Assembly (NCBI RefSeq): GCF_021117365.1 | Contig: NZ_CP088262.1 | Location: 1,116,001-1,180,000, forward strand | Direction of reading: 5' to 3' | DNA length: 64,000 nucleotides | Origin: Nocardioides sp. cx-173 | GTDB lineage: Bacteria > Actinomycetota > Actinomycetes > Propionibacteriales > Nocardioidaceae | Shown: positions 44,088 to 52,553 of the stretch, in pieces | Numbering within the stretch: the stretch's first letter is position 1 | How the letters are laid out: each line of letters opens with the position of its first letter | Notes under the pieces: model-generated | Told to the model about the DNA's origin: nothing | The model's database searches: none | What the model saw: only the letters and a program-made list of their open reading frames with translations | Made by a program: the position numbers and the translations under genes

Positions 44088-45058
44088 GGGGCGCCTGTTG
44101 CCGGCGTGGCGGTCGGCGTGAGCTCGTAGTAGCCGCTGCGGCTGAAGGCCGTGACCTCCCAGCCGGCGCGCATCCGGTCGCCGACGCTAGCGCGGACCGC
44201 CTCTCGCCAGGCGCTGGCCAGTGCGGGGGAGCGGGTGCGCAACCGCTCGATGTCGGCCGGCACCCGCGCCAGCACCCTCTCCCGTACCCCGCCCTGCCCA
44301 TCGGCGAGCACCACAGGCGAGTCGTCGTCGTCCTCGAGCACGACGCGCCCGCCGGCCTGCATCAGGCCGGCCACCGGTGGGGCCGCGACGACGCCGTCCG
44401 CGGCGGCGACCACAACCGGGTCGAGGAGGGTCCAGGTCGCGACCAGCCGGTCGCTGCCCTGGCCGACGTTGAGGCCGTCGGTCATGTCCCCGTAGAAGTC
44501 GTTCAGGTACGCCGTCGCCCGGGCGCCCAGCTTGGTGATGTTGAAGTAGGCGTTGCGACGGACCAGGGGGTCGTAGGTCCAGGTGATGGTGGTGATCCCG
44601 TGCTCCAGGGCCCAGGCGCGCTGGTGCAGCTTGAGCGCCCGTCCCACGTGGCGCCCCGAGGTCTCGGGGACGGTCCCGGTGATGTGGGAGTGCACCAGCG
44701 GCACGGGAGGCGGGACGTGACCCAGGCCCTCCCGTGCCGCCCCGGTGCCGTGCAGCCCGAGAAACCCGACGCTCGCCCCGACCACCACTCCACCGTCCAG
44801 CGCGACGCCGCAGTAGGAGCCGGCGTGCGTCAGGGCGCGCAGCATGCCCCTGGTCACGGGCGGGTTGTCCGGCTGCGGGCGCCAGACCGCGTCGATCGTG
44901 GCGCGGGCGGCGTCGAGGTCGACGACGTCGTGTGCGAGGCGGATGTTCACGCCGGCCTCCGCGGCCGCGCGGGCGGCCGCGGCGTGGGCGCGCTCCACGT
45001 CGGCCGGCGTGGGGAGGTCGGCGCGCGAAGGCGAGGTCGTGGTGGACGTGGCGCTCAT
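44084..45058 (-). CDS. GNAT-like acyltransferase (COG3375-type)
   Basis: Protein of 324 aa with a GNAT-like N-terminal half (GVALDGGVVVGASVGFLG, VPLVHSHITGTVPETSGRHVGRALKLHQR, WTYDPLVRRNAYFNITKLGA) and a less conserved C-terminal half. Related genes beside N-succinylamino acid racemase in Geobacillus encode an N-succinyltransferase for D-amino acids, and this gene is coupled to a racemase remnant, so that role is the best inference. The ATG overlaps the stop of the OppF-like ATPase gene; the coupled gene at its 3' end is the deleted racemase. Confidence 0.7.
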   Translation of the reverse strand: MSATSTTTSPSRADLPTPADVERAHAAAARAAAEAGVNIRLAHDVVDLDAARATIDAVWRPQPDNPPVTRGMLRALTHAGSYCGVALDGGVVVGASVGFLGLHGTGAAREGLGHVPPPVPLVHSHITGTVPETSGRHVGRALKLHQRAWALEHGITTITWTYDPLVRRNAYFNITKLGARATAYLNDFYGDMTDGLNVGQGSDRLVATWTLLDPVVVAAADGVVAAPPVAGLMQAGGRVVLEDDDDSPVVLADGQGGVRERVLARVPADIERLRTRSPALASAWREAVRASVGDRMRAGWEVTAFSRSGYYELTPTATPATGAP

Positions 45059-45846
45059 GCGGCGGGTCCTTTGGGTGTCGTGGCCACGCCGGTGGCCAGA
45101 TCGAGGGTCGGCACGGCGTCGAGGAGGGAGCGGGTGTAGGCCTCACGTGGCTCGCCGAGGACCTCGAGAGTCGGCCCGGACTCCACCAGCCGGCCGTCGC
45201 GCATCACGGCGACGTGGTCGCTGATGTAGCGCACGACGGCCAGGTTGTGGGAGATGAACAGCAGCGAGAGCCCCAGCTCGCGCTGGAGCTGGCGCACCAA
45301 GTTGAGGATCGCTCCCTGTACGGAGACATCGAGGGCTGAGGTGATCTCGTCCGCGATCACGACCTGGGGGCCACCGGCCAGGGCTCGCGCCAGCGCCACG
45401 CGTTGTCGCTGGCCGCCGGAGAGGGCGCCCGGCCGCTGGCCCGACCGGTCCGGGTCCAGGTGCACGAGCTCGAGCAGGCGGCGCAGCTCGGCCCGCCGGG
45501 CGGCGCGGTCGCGCACCCCCACCATGGCCTCGGTGATCGAGGCGCCGATGGTCAGCCGCGGGTCGAGGGAGGAGTAGGGGTCCTGGAAGACCATCTGCAC
45601 CGGCCGTGGACGTCCACGACGGTGCCCCGCCGTCAGGTCCGCGCCGTCGAGCAGGACCGAGCCGCCGCTCAGCGGAGCCAGGCCGACGGCGGTCCGGGCG
45701 AGTGTGGTCTTGCCCGACCCCGACTCGCCGACGAGACCGACGACGGTTCCGGGAGGCACTGTGAGACTCACGCCGTCGACGGCGGTCGCCGCCTGGGCGC
45801 CGTGTCCGTAGCGGACCCGGACGTCGCGGAACTCCAGGGTCGCCAT
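45055..45846 (-). CDS. oligopeptide/dipeptide ABC importer ATPase (OppF/DppF type)
   Basis: ATPase of 263 aa. Walker A GESGSGKTT, Q-loop MVFQDPYSSLDPR, signature LSGGQRQR, Walker B VVIADEITSALD and H-loop FISHNLAVV. It lacks the C-terminal oligo_HPY extension, which is present in its partner domain. The start at 45846 overlaps the preceding stop by one base (TGATG). Second ATPase of the Dpp/Opp importer, driving peptide uptake. Confidence 0.9.
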   Translation of the reverse strand: MATLEFRDVRVRYGHGAQAATAVDGVSLTVPPGTVVGLVGESGSGKTTLARTAVGLAPLSGGSVLLDGADLTAGHRRGRPRPVQMVFQDPYSSLDPRLTIGASITEAMVGVRDRAARRAELRRLLELVHLDPDRSGQRPGALSGGQRQRVALARALAGGPQVVIADEITSALDVSVQGAILNLVRQLQRELGLSLLFISHNLAVVRYISDHVAVMRDGRLVESGPTLEVLGEPREAYTRSLLDAVPTLDLATGVATTPKGPAA

Positions 45847-47744
45847 CAGGCCGGCTCGCTCTCGTGGGGGTCCTCCACGACCCGGATGGGTCCGGACTGG
45901 GGGTGCCAGCACGCGACGAGGTGGCCCTCAGGCCCGTCCAGCGGCGGCTGCTCGGTGTGGCAGCGAGCGGTGGCGACCGGGCAACGGTCGGCGAACGCGC
46001 ACCCGGGGGGCACCTCGGCCGGGCGCGGCGGGCGTCCCGGGATGCTGGCGAGCGGGCGCTCCCGGTCCGTGCCCAGGTCGGGGACCGCCGCGAGCAGCGC
46101 CCGGGTGTAGGGGTGGGCGGGCCGGCTGCGCAGGTCGGCCACGCTCAGCTGCTCGACGATCTGTCCGGCGTACATGACCGCGACCCGGTCGCAGATCCCC
46201 GTGACGACGGCGAGGTCGTGCGAGATCAGGATCAGGGCGGCGTCCGCGTCGGAGCGCACCCGCGAGAGAAGCTCGAGCACCTGGTGCTGCACGCTCACGT
46301 CCAGCGCGGTCGTCGGCTCGTCGGCGATGAGCAGCCGGGGTCGGCCCATGAGCCCGATCCCAATCATCGCCCGCTGGCGCATGCCGCCGGAGAACTCGTG
46401 CGGGTACTGCCGAGCTCGACGCTCCGCCTCCGGGATGCGCACGCCGTCCAGGACCTGGACGGCGCGTCGCAGCCCCTGTTCCTTGGTCAGCCCCTGGTGC
46501 ACCTCGGCCACCTCGGAGAGCTGTCGTCCCACGCGGAGCGCCGGATTCAGCGAGCTCATGGGGTCTTGGAAGATCACCGCCATCGAGTCGGCGATCCGGG
46601 TGCGCACCTCGCGCTCGGACCCCACTCGCAGGTCGTGGCCGTCGAAGGCGAGTCGCCCGGCCTCCACCCTCAGCGGGGCCTCGAGCAGCCGGGCGATGGC
46701 CATGGCGGTCAGGCTCTTGCCCGAGCCGGACTCCCCGACGATGCCGAGTGACTCACCGGCGCGCAGCCGGATGCTGACGCCGCGCACGGGCAGGGCCGTT
46801 CCGCCAGCCGCCGGCACCTCGACGCGCAGGTCAACGACGTCCAGGACCAGGTCGTCGCCCTGCGGTGCGGCGCCTCCGGAGGCCACGCCGGACGCCTCAC
46901 CGGCCCGGTGCCGGGGAGCGGCCGGCACCCGCGTGTCCCGGCTGCCGAGGGCTGAGGCGGCCACCTCGCCGGTCAGGCTGAACGCCAGGCCGGCGAAGGC
47001 GATGGCCAGGCCCGGACCCAGCGCGGCGGCCGGGTTGCTGTAGATGTTCGCGACGCCCTCGAGGAGGAGCCGGCCCCAGTCGTAGTCGGGCGGCTGGACG
47101 CCGATCCCCAGGAAGGAGAGGCCGGCGAAGGCCAGGAGATGACCGCCCGCGCCCATGGCGGCGTTGATGACGAGTGGTTCGCCGATGTTGGGCAAGATGT
47201 GGCGACGCAGCACCGTGAACCGGCCGATGCCGATCACGCGGGCGGCCGCGACGTACTCGAGCTCGAGCACCGACGCCACCAGGGTCTGGGTCAGTCGAGC
47301 GAACCACGGTGCCGCCGCGACACCGAGCGCGAGCACCGCGCCGGTCTGGCCGACACCGAAGATGATCGCGAAGAAGATGGCCAGCAGCAGGCCGGGGAAG
47401 GCCACGGCCACACTGACTGCGGCGTCGGCGAACCGGCTGACCCGGGGGCCGGCCAAGGCCCCGATGGAGCCGATGAGCACCCCCAGGACGAGGCCGATCA
47501 GGGTGGCCAGCAGCGCCAGCCCGACCGCGAGCCGGGTGGCGACCAGGACGCGGAGCAGGATGTCGCGCCCGAGGTTGTCCGTGCCCAGGAAATGCTCGGC
47601 GCTCGGCCCCTGCACGATGGCGTCGGTGTGGTATTCGGAGGCCTGGTCGCCCCAGATGAGGGGCGCCAGACCCATGAGCGCCAGCAGGAGGACCACCGAG
47701 CCGAAGGCCGCCAGGCCCAGCGGCGTGGAGAGCAGGCGGCGCAT
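45846..47744 (-). CDS. fused DppC-type permease and DppD-type ATPase
   Basis: One chain of 632 aa joins two normally separate subunits. Residues 1-270: permease with N-terminal TM, HFLGTDNLGRDILLRVL, and the coupling loop ARVIGIGRFTVLRRHILPNIGEP split across about 170-200, five or six TMs. Residues about 300-632: ATPase with GESGSGKS, VIFQDPMSSLNP, FSGGMRQR, LLIADEPTTALD, ISHDLAVV and the Cys-containing oligo_HPY tail CAFADRCPVATARC. The linker is about 30 Ala/Gly/Pro-rich residues. No stop or frameshift breaks the join. Confidence 0.88.
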   Translation of the reverse strand: MRRLLSTPLGLAAFGSVVLLLALMGLAPLIWGDQASEYHTDAIVQGPSAEHFLGTDNLGRDILLRVLVATRLAVGLALLATLIGLVLGVLIGSIGALAGPRVSRFADAAVSVAVAFPGLLLAIFFAIIFGVGQTGAVLALGVAAAPWFARLTQTLVASVLELEYVAAARVIGIGRFTVLRRHILPNIGEPLVINAAMGAGGHLLAFAGLSFLGIGVQPPDYDWGRLLLEGVANIYSNPAAALGPGLAIAFAGLAFSLTGEVAASALGSRDTRVPAAPRHRAGEASGVASGGAAPQGDDLVLDVVDLRVEVPAAGGTALPVRGVSIRLRAGESLGIVGESGSGKSLTAMAIARLLEAPLRVEAGRLAFDGHDLRVGSEREVRTRIADSMAVIFQDPMSSLNPALRVGRQLSEVAEVHQGLTKEQGLRRAVQVLDGVRIPEAERRARQYPHEFSGGMRQRAMIGIGLMGRPRLLIADEPTTALDVSVQHQVLELLSRVRSDADAALILISHDLAVVTGICDRVAVMYAGQIVEQLSVADLRSRPAHPYTRALLAAVPDLGTDRERPLASIPGRPPRPAEVPPGCAFADRCPVATARCHTEQPPLDGPEGHLVACWHPQSGPIRVVEDPHESEPA

Positions 47745-48733
47745 CAGCGCCCCCGCACGGTCGCTCGCGGGTCGAGCGCGGCCAGGGCCAGGTCGACGAC
47801 GAGGTTGACCAGCAGGACGAGGGTGCCGTAGACGAGCACGATGCCCTGGGCCAGCGGGAAGTCCTTGTTGATGATCGAGCCGGTGAGGGTCGGTCCCAGG
47901 CCAGGCCAGGCCATGACCGTCTCGACCAGGACGGTGCCCGCGATCAGTCCGGACAGCAGCAGGCCGCTGACCGTCAGGGTGGCCGTCAGGGCGTTGGGCA
48001 GAGCGTGGCGGAGGTAGACCAGCCGCGCTGGGAGCCGTTTCGCGCGGGCGGTCCGGATGTAGTCGCGGCCGAGCACCCCCAGCATCTCGACGCGGACGAT
48101 CCGGGCGACGCCGGCGGCCGGCCCGACGGCGAGGGCGAGGACCGGGATCAGGTACGAGGACGCGTCGGAGCGTCCGGCGATCGGCAGCAGGTCCCAGGAG
48201 ACCGCGAAGCTGAAGACCAGCACGACGGCGACCAGGAAGTCGGGTACCGCCGAGACCAGGGTCGAGGCCGAGGTGAACGTGAGCTCCGAGCCTCGGTGTC
48301 GACCGTTGCGGGTGCGGATCGCGGCGAGCAGGCCGACGGGGATCCCGACGAGCAGAATCACCGCGAACGCGGCGGCCGCGAGGCTCAGCGTGTGCGGAAG
48401 CCGGTCGCTGATGATCTGGCCTACGGGGAGCCGGGACTGGAATGACTGCCCGAGGTCACCGGTCACCAGATGCCCGAGATAGCGCAGGTACTGGGTGAGG
48501 ATGGAGTCGTCGAGGCCCAGCTCCGCCCGCCGCCCCTCGACGATCGCCGCCGACGCGCGCGGTCCCAGCGCGGCCCGGATCGGGTCGCCCGGGGTGAGGT
48601 GGATCATCAGGAAGGCGAAGGTCACCAGGACCCACAGCGAGGCGACGAAGCGGACCAGCCGTCGGGCCCCGAACCACCACCAGGTGGATGCCCAGTCCAG
48701 GCTAGTGGTTCGGGGCGCGTCGACGGCGGTCAT
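47744..48733 (-). CDS. oligopeptide/dipeptide ABC importer permease (DppB type)
   Basis: Membrane protein of 329 aa with about six TMs. LVTFAFLMIHLTPGDPIRAALG is the DppB N-terminal signature; the EAA-type coupling loop is DYIRTARAKRLPARLVYLRHALPNAL (in part), and GTVLVETVMAWPGLG is a late conserved loop. It pairs with the DppC half of the fused downstream protein. The stop overlaps the next start by one base. Confidence 0.92.
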   Translation of the reverse strand: MTAVDAPRTTSLDWASTWWWFGARRLVRFVASLWVLVTFAFLMIHLTPGDPIRAALGPRASAAIVEGRRAELGLDDSILTQYLRYLGHLVTGDLGQSFQSRLPVGQIISDRLPHTLSLAAAAFAVILLVGIPVGLLAAIRTRNGRHRGSELTFTSASTLVSAVPDFLVAVVLVFSFAVSWDLLPIAGRSDASSYLIPVLALAVGPAAGVARIVRVEMLGVLGRDYIRTARAKRLPARLVYLRHALPNALTATLTVSGLLLSGLIAGTVLVETVMAWPGLGPTLTGSIINKDFPLAQGIVLVYGTLVLLVNLVVDLALAALDPRATVRGR

Positions 48734-48742
48734 GCGCGGGCG

Positions 48743-50350
48743 TCAGCCCTGAAGGAGGCGAACCGTCGAGCCCCAGATCTGACCGCCGGGCGCCGTCAGC
48801 TCCACCCGGTTGAGGTAGCTGCGGTCAACGTTGTCGAACATCGGGACCAGGTTGAGATCTGCCAGCAGGGCCTTCTCGGCGTCGGCCCAGTCGGCGCAAC
48901 CGGCGTCGTTGGCCTGAGGAGTCGCCTTGGCGACGGCAGCGTCGTAGGTGGGGTTCTTGATGTTCGAGAAGTTCGCCCCACCGTCGGCGACGCCGGGCCC
49001 GGATACGAACGCCACCATCTGGGAGGGCAGGTTGAACGTGAACGGGGCCCAGGCGACGTCCCACGCGCCGGTGCCGAAGAACAGCTCGTTGAGCTGGGCC
49101 TCGGGCAGCGCCTTGAGGTCCACGTCGACGCCGAGGTCCTCCCATTGGGAGGCGAGGAACTCCGCACCGGCGGTGCGCGCCGTCAGCCCCTGGGCGTCGT
49201 AGCGGAAGTCGATGGTCAGCGGCGTCCCGTCCTTCTCCCGCACCCCGTCGGAGCCCTCGGTCCAGCCGGCGTCCTCCAGGATGGCGCGCGCCGCGTCGGC
49301 GTCGAAGTCGGGCAGGTTCCCGGTCACCGTGTCGCCGCCCGCGCACGGGTTGGGCTGAAGCGTGATGAACCCCTCTGAGGGCCGGCCGCGCCCGGCGGTG
49401 GCGACCTTGGACAGCTCGGCCAGGTCGGTCCCGACGGTCAGCGCCTTGCGTACGGCCGGGTCGGCGCCTGGGTGGCCCTCGTCGTGGTTGAACCAGGTCT
49501 CGCCCGCGGTGGAGACAGACTCGACCGCCTCCAGCTTCGCGGCGTCGAGGCGCTCGGCGTCGGAGCCCGCGACCGCGGCGTAGTTGACCTCCCCGGAGAG
49601 CAGCAGGTTGGCTGCGGTGGTGGCGCTCGGGATGATCCGCACGTTCACCTCGTCCGGGATGCCCGCTCCCTCCAGGGCGGTGTCGTCGGGTCCCCAGGTG
49701 TAGCCGTCGGTCGGGGAGAACCGGTAGTGGTCATCAGCGACGGCCTCGTCGAGCTGCCACGGACCGGTGCCGACGGTCGCGGTGGCCAGCGACTCGTGGT
49801 CGTCGAGGCCAGCTCGGCAGATCATGAAGATCCCCGACAGCTCGGCGAGCAGGAACCCGTTGGGGTCGGGGGACTCGACGTGGACGGTCCCGGCGGCGTC
49901 GTCCGCCGTGACGGTGATGCCGTCGTGAGCGAGCACGCCGTTGAGGGGCGACTGGTTGGCCGGATCGGCGATGTAGGCGATGTTGTCCGCGGCGTCCTGG
50001 GCGGTGAAAGGGCTGCCGTCCGCACAGGTGATGTCGGGCTTTAACGTGAACGTGGCGGAGGTGGCGTCGGCCTCCCAGGTCGAGGCGAGGCCCGAGACGA
50101 CGGTCCCGTCCTCCTTGACGTAGACAAGGCTGTCGTAGCTGAGGCCCAGCATGCTGCGGGCCACCGAGCTCGGCGTCATGGACGGGTCGAGGTTCCCAGG
50201 GTCGCTGGCGAGGGCCATGGTGAACACGCCGCCGTCGGCGTACTCCCCGCCCGACCCACCCGGTGAGTCATCGTCACCCCCGCAGGCGGACAGGCCAAGG
50301 GCGAGCACGAGCGACGTGGCACTGCAGGCGATGACCTGTCGGCGAGGCAT
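48743..50350 (-). CDS. peptide-type solute-binding lipoprotein (SBP family 5)
   Basis: Extracellular lipoprotein of 535 aa. Signal peptide with lipobox LSAC (Cys23), then an acidic Gly/Asp linker. The SBP_bac_5 fold is marked by ALASDPGNLDPSMT at the mature N-terminus, DGSPFTAQDAADNI (usual DGxPFTAxDV) and the C-terminal hinge half. It delivers peptides or peptide-like ligands to the DppB-CD/F complex. AAGGAG lies 5 bases before the ATG on its strand. First gene of the importer operon. Confidence 0.92.
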   Translation of the reverse strand: MPRRQVIACSATSLVLALGLSACGGDDDSPGGSGGEYADGGVFTMALASDPGNLDPSMTPSSVARSMLGLSYDSLVYVKEDGTVVSGLASTWEADATSATFTLKPDITCADGSPFTAQDAADNIAYIADPANQSPLNGVLAHDGITVTADDAAGTVHVESPDPNGFLLAELSGIFMICRAGLDDHESLATATVGTGPWQLDEAVADDHYRFSPTDGYTWGPDDTALEGAGIPDEVNVRIIPSATTAANLLLSGEVNYAAVAGSDAERLDAAKLEAVESVSTAGETWFNHDEGHPGADPAVRKALTVGTDLAELSKVATAGRGRPSEGFITLQPNPCAGGDTVTGNLPDFDADAARAILEDAGWTEGSDGVREKDGTPLTIDFRYDAQGLTARTAGAEFLASQWEDLGVDVDLKALPEAQLNELFFGTGAWDVAWAPFTFNLPSQMVAFVSGPGVADGGANFSNIKNPTYDAAVAKATPQANDAGCADWADAEKALLADLNLVPMFDNVDRSYLNRVELTAPGGQIWGSTVRLLQG

Positions 50351-50439
50351 GACTTCTCCTTGGAGGCGCGGGGCGATGGCTCATCCTGGCGGGACTTGGC
50401 TCCACCATCGTCGTCAATCCTCACAAAGCATCGCGCCCT

Positions 50440-50474
50440 CCGTTGCACAACTGCACAAACACATGACGCAACGG
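50440..50474. promoter_or_regulatory. candidate operator upstream of the peptide importer operon
   Basis: CCGTTGC (50440-50446) and GCAACGG (50468-50474) form a 7-base inverted repeat with 21 bases between, inside the 169-base gap. The interior also has TGCACAA twice in direct repeat. The site is about 90-125 bases before the SBP start and could bind the PucR regulator. Identification is from symmetry only. Confidence 0.35.
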
Positions 50475-50519
50475 CCCCATGTGGCGCCGCACCGGCCCAC
50501 CGGTGAGGGCGGTGTCCGC

Positions 50520-51080
50520 TCAGCCGAGTCCGGCCGGGGTCACCGGCTGCTCCGGGGTCACGGCCGCACGGAGCCGCTTGAGGCCTCGGTGGTGCGCCAC
50601 CCGGACCGCCACGGCGCTGATCCCCAGGGCCTCCGCGGTCCCGGCCACGTCCAGGCCGACGCCGTCGATGCAGGCGACGACGTCGCGCTCACGCGGCGGC
50701 AGGGTCGCCAGGGCGGACCGCACCCAGTCGCGGCCCTCGGCCTCGGCGATCACGTCGTCGGCCGGCAGCTCGAGCGTCTCCGACAGGCCGGGGTCGGTAC
50801 GCCGGCGCCGGCTGCGGCGGTCGGTGGTGGCGGCCAGGTTGCGGGCGATGCCGAACAGCCAGCCCGCGAACTGCTCGGAAGTGCCGGTGAAGTCGGACAC
50901 CCGACGCGCCGCGACCAGCCAGGCCTCGCCGGCCAGGTCCTCCGGAGCGACCGCCGAGTCGCCGCTGGGCCGGGTGCTCAACCACACGACGAGTCGCCCG
51001 GCGTGAGCTCGGTAGAGCTCTCGCCAGGCGTCCGGGTCACCAGTCTTCGCCCGGGAGATCTGGTCGTCGTCGCGATGCAC
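50520..51080 (-). CDS. ECF-family RNA polymerase sigma factor
   Basis: Sigma-70-family factor of 186 aa with region 2 and region 4 only. Region 2: WRELYRAHAGRLVVWL and FAGWLFGIARNLAAT; region 4: LPPRERDVVACIDGVGLDVAGTAEALGISAVAVR split by the HTH (34 aa segment), RVAHHRGLKRL recognition helix. The GTG start at 51080 is 7 bases after the stop of the membrane protein gene upstream, so the pair is probably one operon and the membrane protein may hold it in check. Target promoters unknown. Confidence 0.88.
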   Translation of the reverse strand: MHRDDDQISRAKTGDPDAWRELYRAHAGRLVVWLSTRPSGDSAVAPEDLAGEAWLVAARRVSDFTGTSEQFAGWLFGIARNLAATTDRRSRRRRTDPGLSETLELPADDVIAEAEGRDWVRSALATLPPRERDVVACIDGVGLDVAGTAEALGISAVAVRVAHHRGLKRLRAAVTPEQPVTPAGLG

Positions 51081-51087
51081 CCTGGGG

Positions 51088-51801
51088 TCAGCCGCTCCCG
51101 TCCTCGGTCGGACGGTCGCCGCGACCGCCCCGGTCGCCCGGCTGCCCCTGATGACCCGGTCGACCGTCGTGTCCCTGGTGGCCCTGCTGCCCCGGGTGAG
51201 GCCCCTGGTGCCCCTGGCCGGTCTTCGGGCCGTTGCCCGAGCCATGGCCGTGACCGTGGCCATGGCGGGGGCCGTTCCCGGAGCCCGGTCCGGCGGCTCC
51301 AGGTTGCGTACCGTCCTCGGGAAGGGGCGCGGTACCACTCGCCGGACCGGGCGACTCGGGGGGAACGTCGAGCGTGCCCGACGGCGCCGGCGTGGAGGCG
51401 CCGCGCGTCGGGCTGCTCGACAGGGTGCTCGAGGGACTGCCCGACAGGGTGCTCGAGGGGCTGCTCGACGTGCCGTTGGAGGGGCTGCTCGACGTGTCAC
51501 TCGAGGGGCTGCCCGAGGAGCTGTCCGACGGGCTCGGGGGCGGCGTGGACGGCCGGACCGCGGGGGGACGGTCCCGGTCGGGGAGGCCGGGAACGGAGAT
51601 CGTCCCGGCCGCCCACGCGCCACCGATGCCCATGCCGACCAGTCCGGCGGTGGCCAGTGCCACCCGCCACCGCAGGAAGCGTCGGGTTCGCGGGGTCGCC
51701 TCAGAGGCGGCCGCGAGCGCCGCGAGCCGGTGGACGAGGTCGTCCTGCGGCTCGAGTGTCGGTGCGCTCAGCCCGAGCTCGGGGTGGCGGGTGGCGGTCA
51801 T
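51088..51801 (-). CDS. membrane-anchored low-complexity protein, candidate sigma regulator
   Basis: Protein of 237 aa. The cytoplasmic N-terminus (about 50 residues, DLVHRLAALAAASEATPR) precedes one TM (about 58-78) and an outer part made of low-complexity sequence: five octamers like SPSSTLSG and SPSNGTSS, a Pro-rich region, a GHGHGHGS stretch and a tail with GHQG-type units. Position just upstream of an ECF sigma gene makes it a possible anti-sigma factor, but the canonical ZAS HxxxCxxC motif is absent. Start at 51801 overlaps a small ORF. Confidence 0.65.
   Translation of the reverse strand: MTATRHPELGLSAPTLEPQDDLVHRLAALAAASEATPRTRRFLRWRVALATAGLVGMGIGGAWAAGTISVPGLPDRDRPPAVRPSTPPPSPSDSSSGSPSSDTSSSPSNGTSSSPSSTLSGSPSSTLSSSPTRGASTPAPSGTLDVPPESPGPASGTAPLPEDGTQPGAAGPGSGNGPRHGHGHGHGSGNGPKTGQGHQGPHPGQQGHQGHDGRPGHQGQPGDRGGRGDRPTEDGSG
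51413..51532 (+). repeat. five tandem 24-base repeats
   Basis: Units of 24 bases, close to CTGCTCGACAGGGTGCTCGA plus GGGG, run at 51413, 51437, 51461, 51485 and 51509. Units 1 and 2 differ by two bases; later units diverge more. They encode the Ser-rich octamers of the membrane protein on the minus strand and look like a recent in-frame expansion. Confidence 0.8.
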
Positions 51802-51938
51802 GCGGACTCCCGGGGCGCCGGCGCCCGGTCCGCGCGGCGGCGGAGGCCGGCCGTGCGCAGGCGAGGGCTGAGGAGCATCCGCCACCATGGCGGAGGAGAG
51901 CCGCGACGACGAGGGCGGCGCGGTGTCGCGGTGGTCAT
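51798..51938 (-). CDS. small basic ORF coupled to the sigma operon
   Basis: ORF of 46 codons starting ATG at 51938 with GAGGAG 4 bases upstream, ending in TGA that overlaps the ATG of the next gene (ATGA). The product would be very basic (14 or so Arg) and Pro-rich, with the central segment WWRMLLSPRLRTAGLRRR. It could be a leader for coupling or a small regulator. No family recognised; coding status is uncertain because Arg-rich frames are common at this GC. Confidence 0.35.
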   Translation of the reverse strand: MTTATPRRPRRRGSPPPWWRMLLSPRLRTAGLRRRADRAPAPRESA

Positions 51939-52041
51939 CTCGCTCCTCGGTCGGGGCCCGGTGCGCGGGCAGACGGATGGTCGGACACCTGGTACCTGTC
52001 GCGAGCGGCCCGTGGCGTTACCTCGGCTCCGCCGGTCTCGC

Positions 52042-52425
52042 TCAGTCGAGCGTGTTGACCATGAACTGGGCGGCGTGGGTGACGTAGTCCCAGAACCGGG
52101 CGTCCTGCTCGGGGGTGAGGTCGACCGCGTCCAGCCCCTCGCGGAAGTGCAGCAGCCAGCGGTCCTTGGCCTCCGGGTTGACCACGAAGGGGGCGTGCCG
52201 CATCCGCAGCCGCGGGTGTCCACGCTGGTCGGAGTAGGTGGTCGGGCCGCCCCAGTACTGCACGAGGAAGAGCAGGAAGCGCTCCTCCGCGGGGCCGAGG
52301 TCCTCCTCAGGGTAGAGCGGGCGCAGCACCTCGTCGCCGGCCACGCCCTCGTAGAACGTGGCGACGATGCGTCGCAGCGTCTCGAAGCCGCCGATCTCGT
52401 CGTAGAACGTGGTCACGGGCCCCAT
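52042..52425 (-). CDS. glbO: group II truncated hemoglobin
   Basis: Truncated hemoglobin of 127 aa. TFYDEIGGFETLRRIVATFYEGVAGDEVL (B-helix region, Tyr in the usual distal site), LYPEEDLGPAEERFLLFLVQYWGGP and the proximal-His segment RHPRLRMRHAPF, close to the actinobacterial GlbO consensus. Roles: oxygen/peroxide chemistry and respiration. ATG at 52425 gives MGPVTTFYDE; GTG at 52416 would give the same core. Divergent from osmC with 128 bases between. Confidence 0.92.
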   Translation of the reverse strand: MGPVTTFYDEIGGFETLRRIVATFYEGVAGDEVLRPLYPEEDLGPAEERFLLFLVQYWGGPTTYSDQRGHPRLRMRHAPFVVNPEAKDRWLLHFREGLDAVDLTPEQDARFWDYVTHAAQFMVNTLD

Positions 52426-52553
52426 TGTGCTGGTCGCTCTCCCGTGGGCACGCACCCGGCATCGTCGTGCGGCGTGCCAGACTCGGGACGGCCCAGCCTG
52501 AGCAGGGCCCGCCCGACCCATTGCCCATCCGAACAACTGGGAGTGATCCGCAT

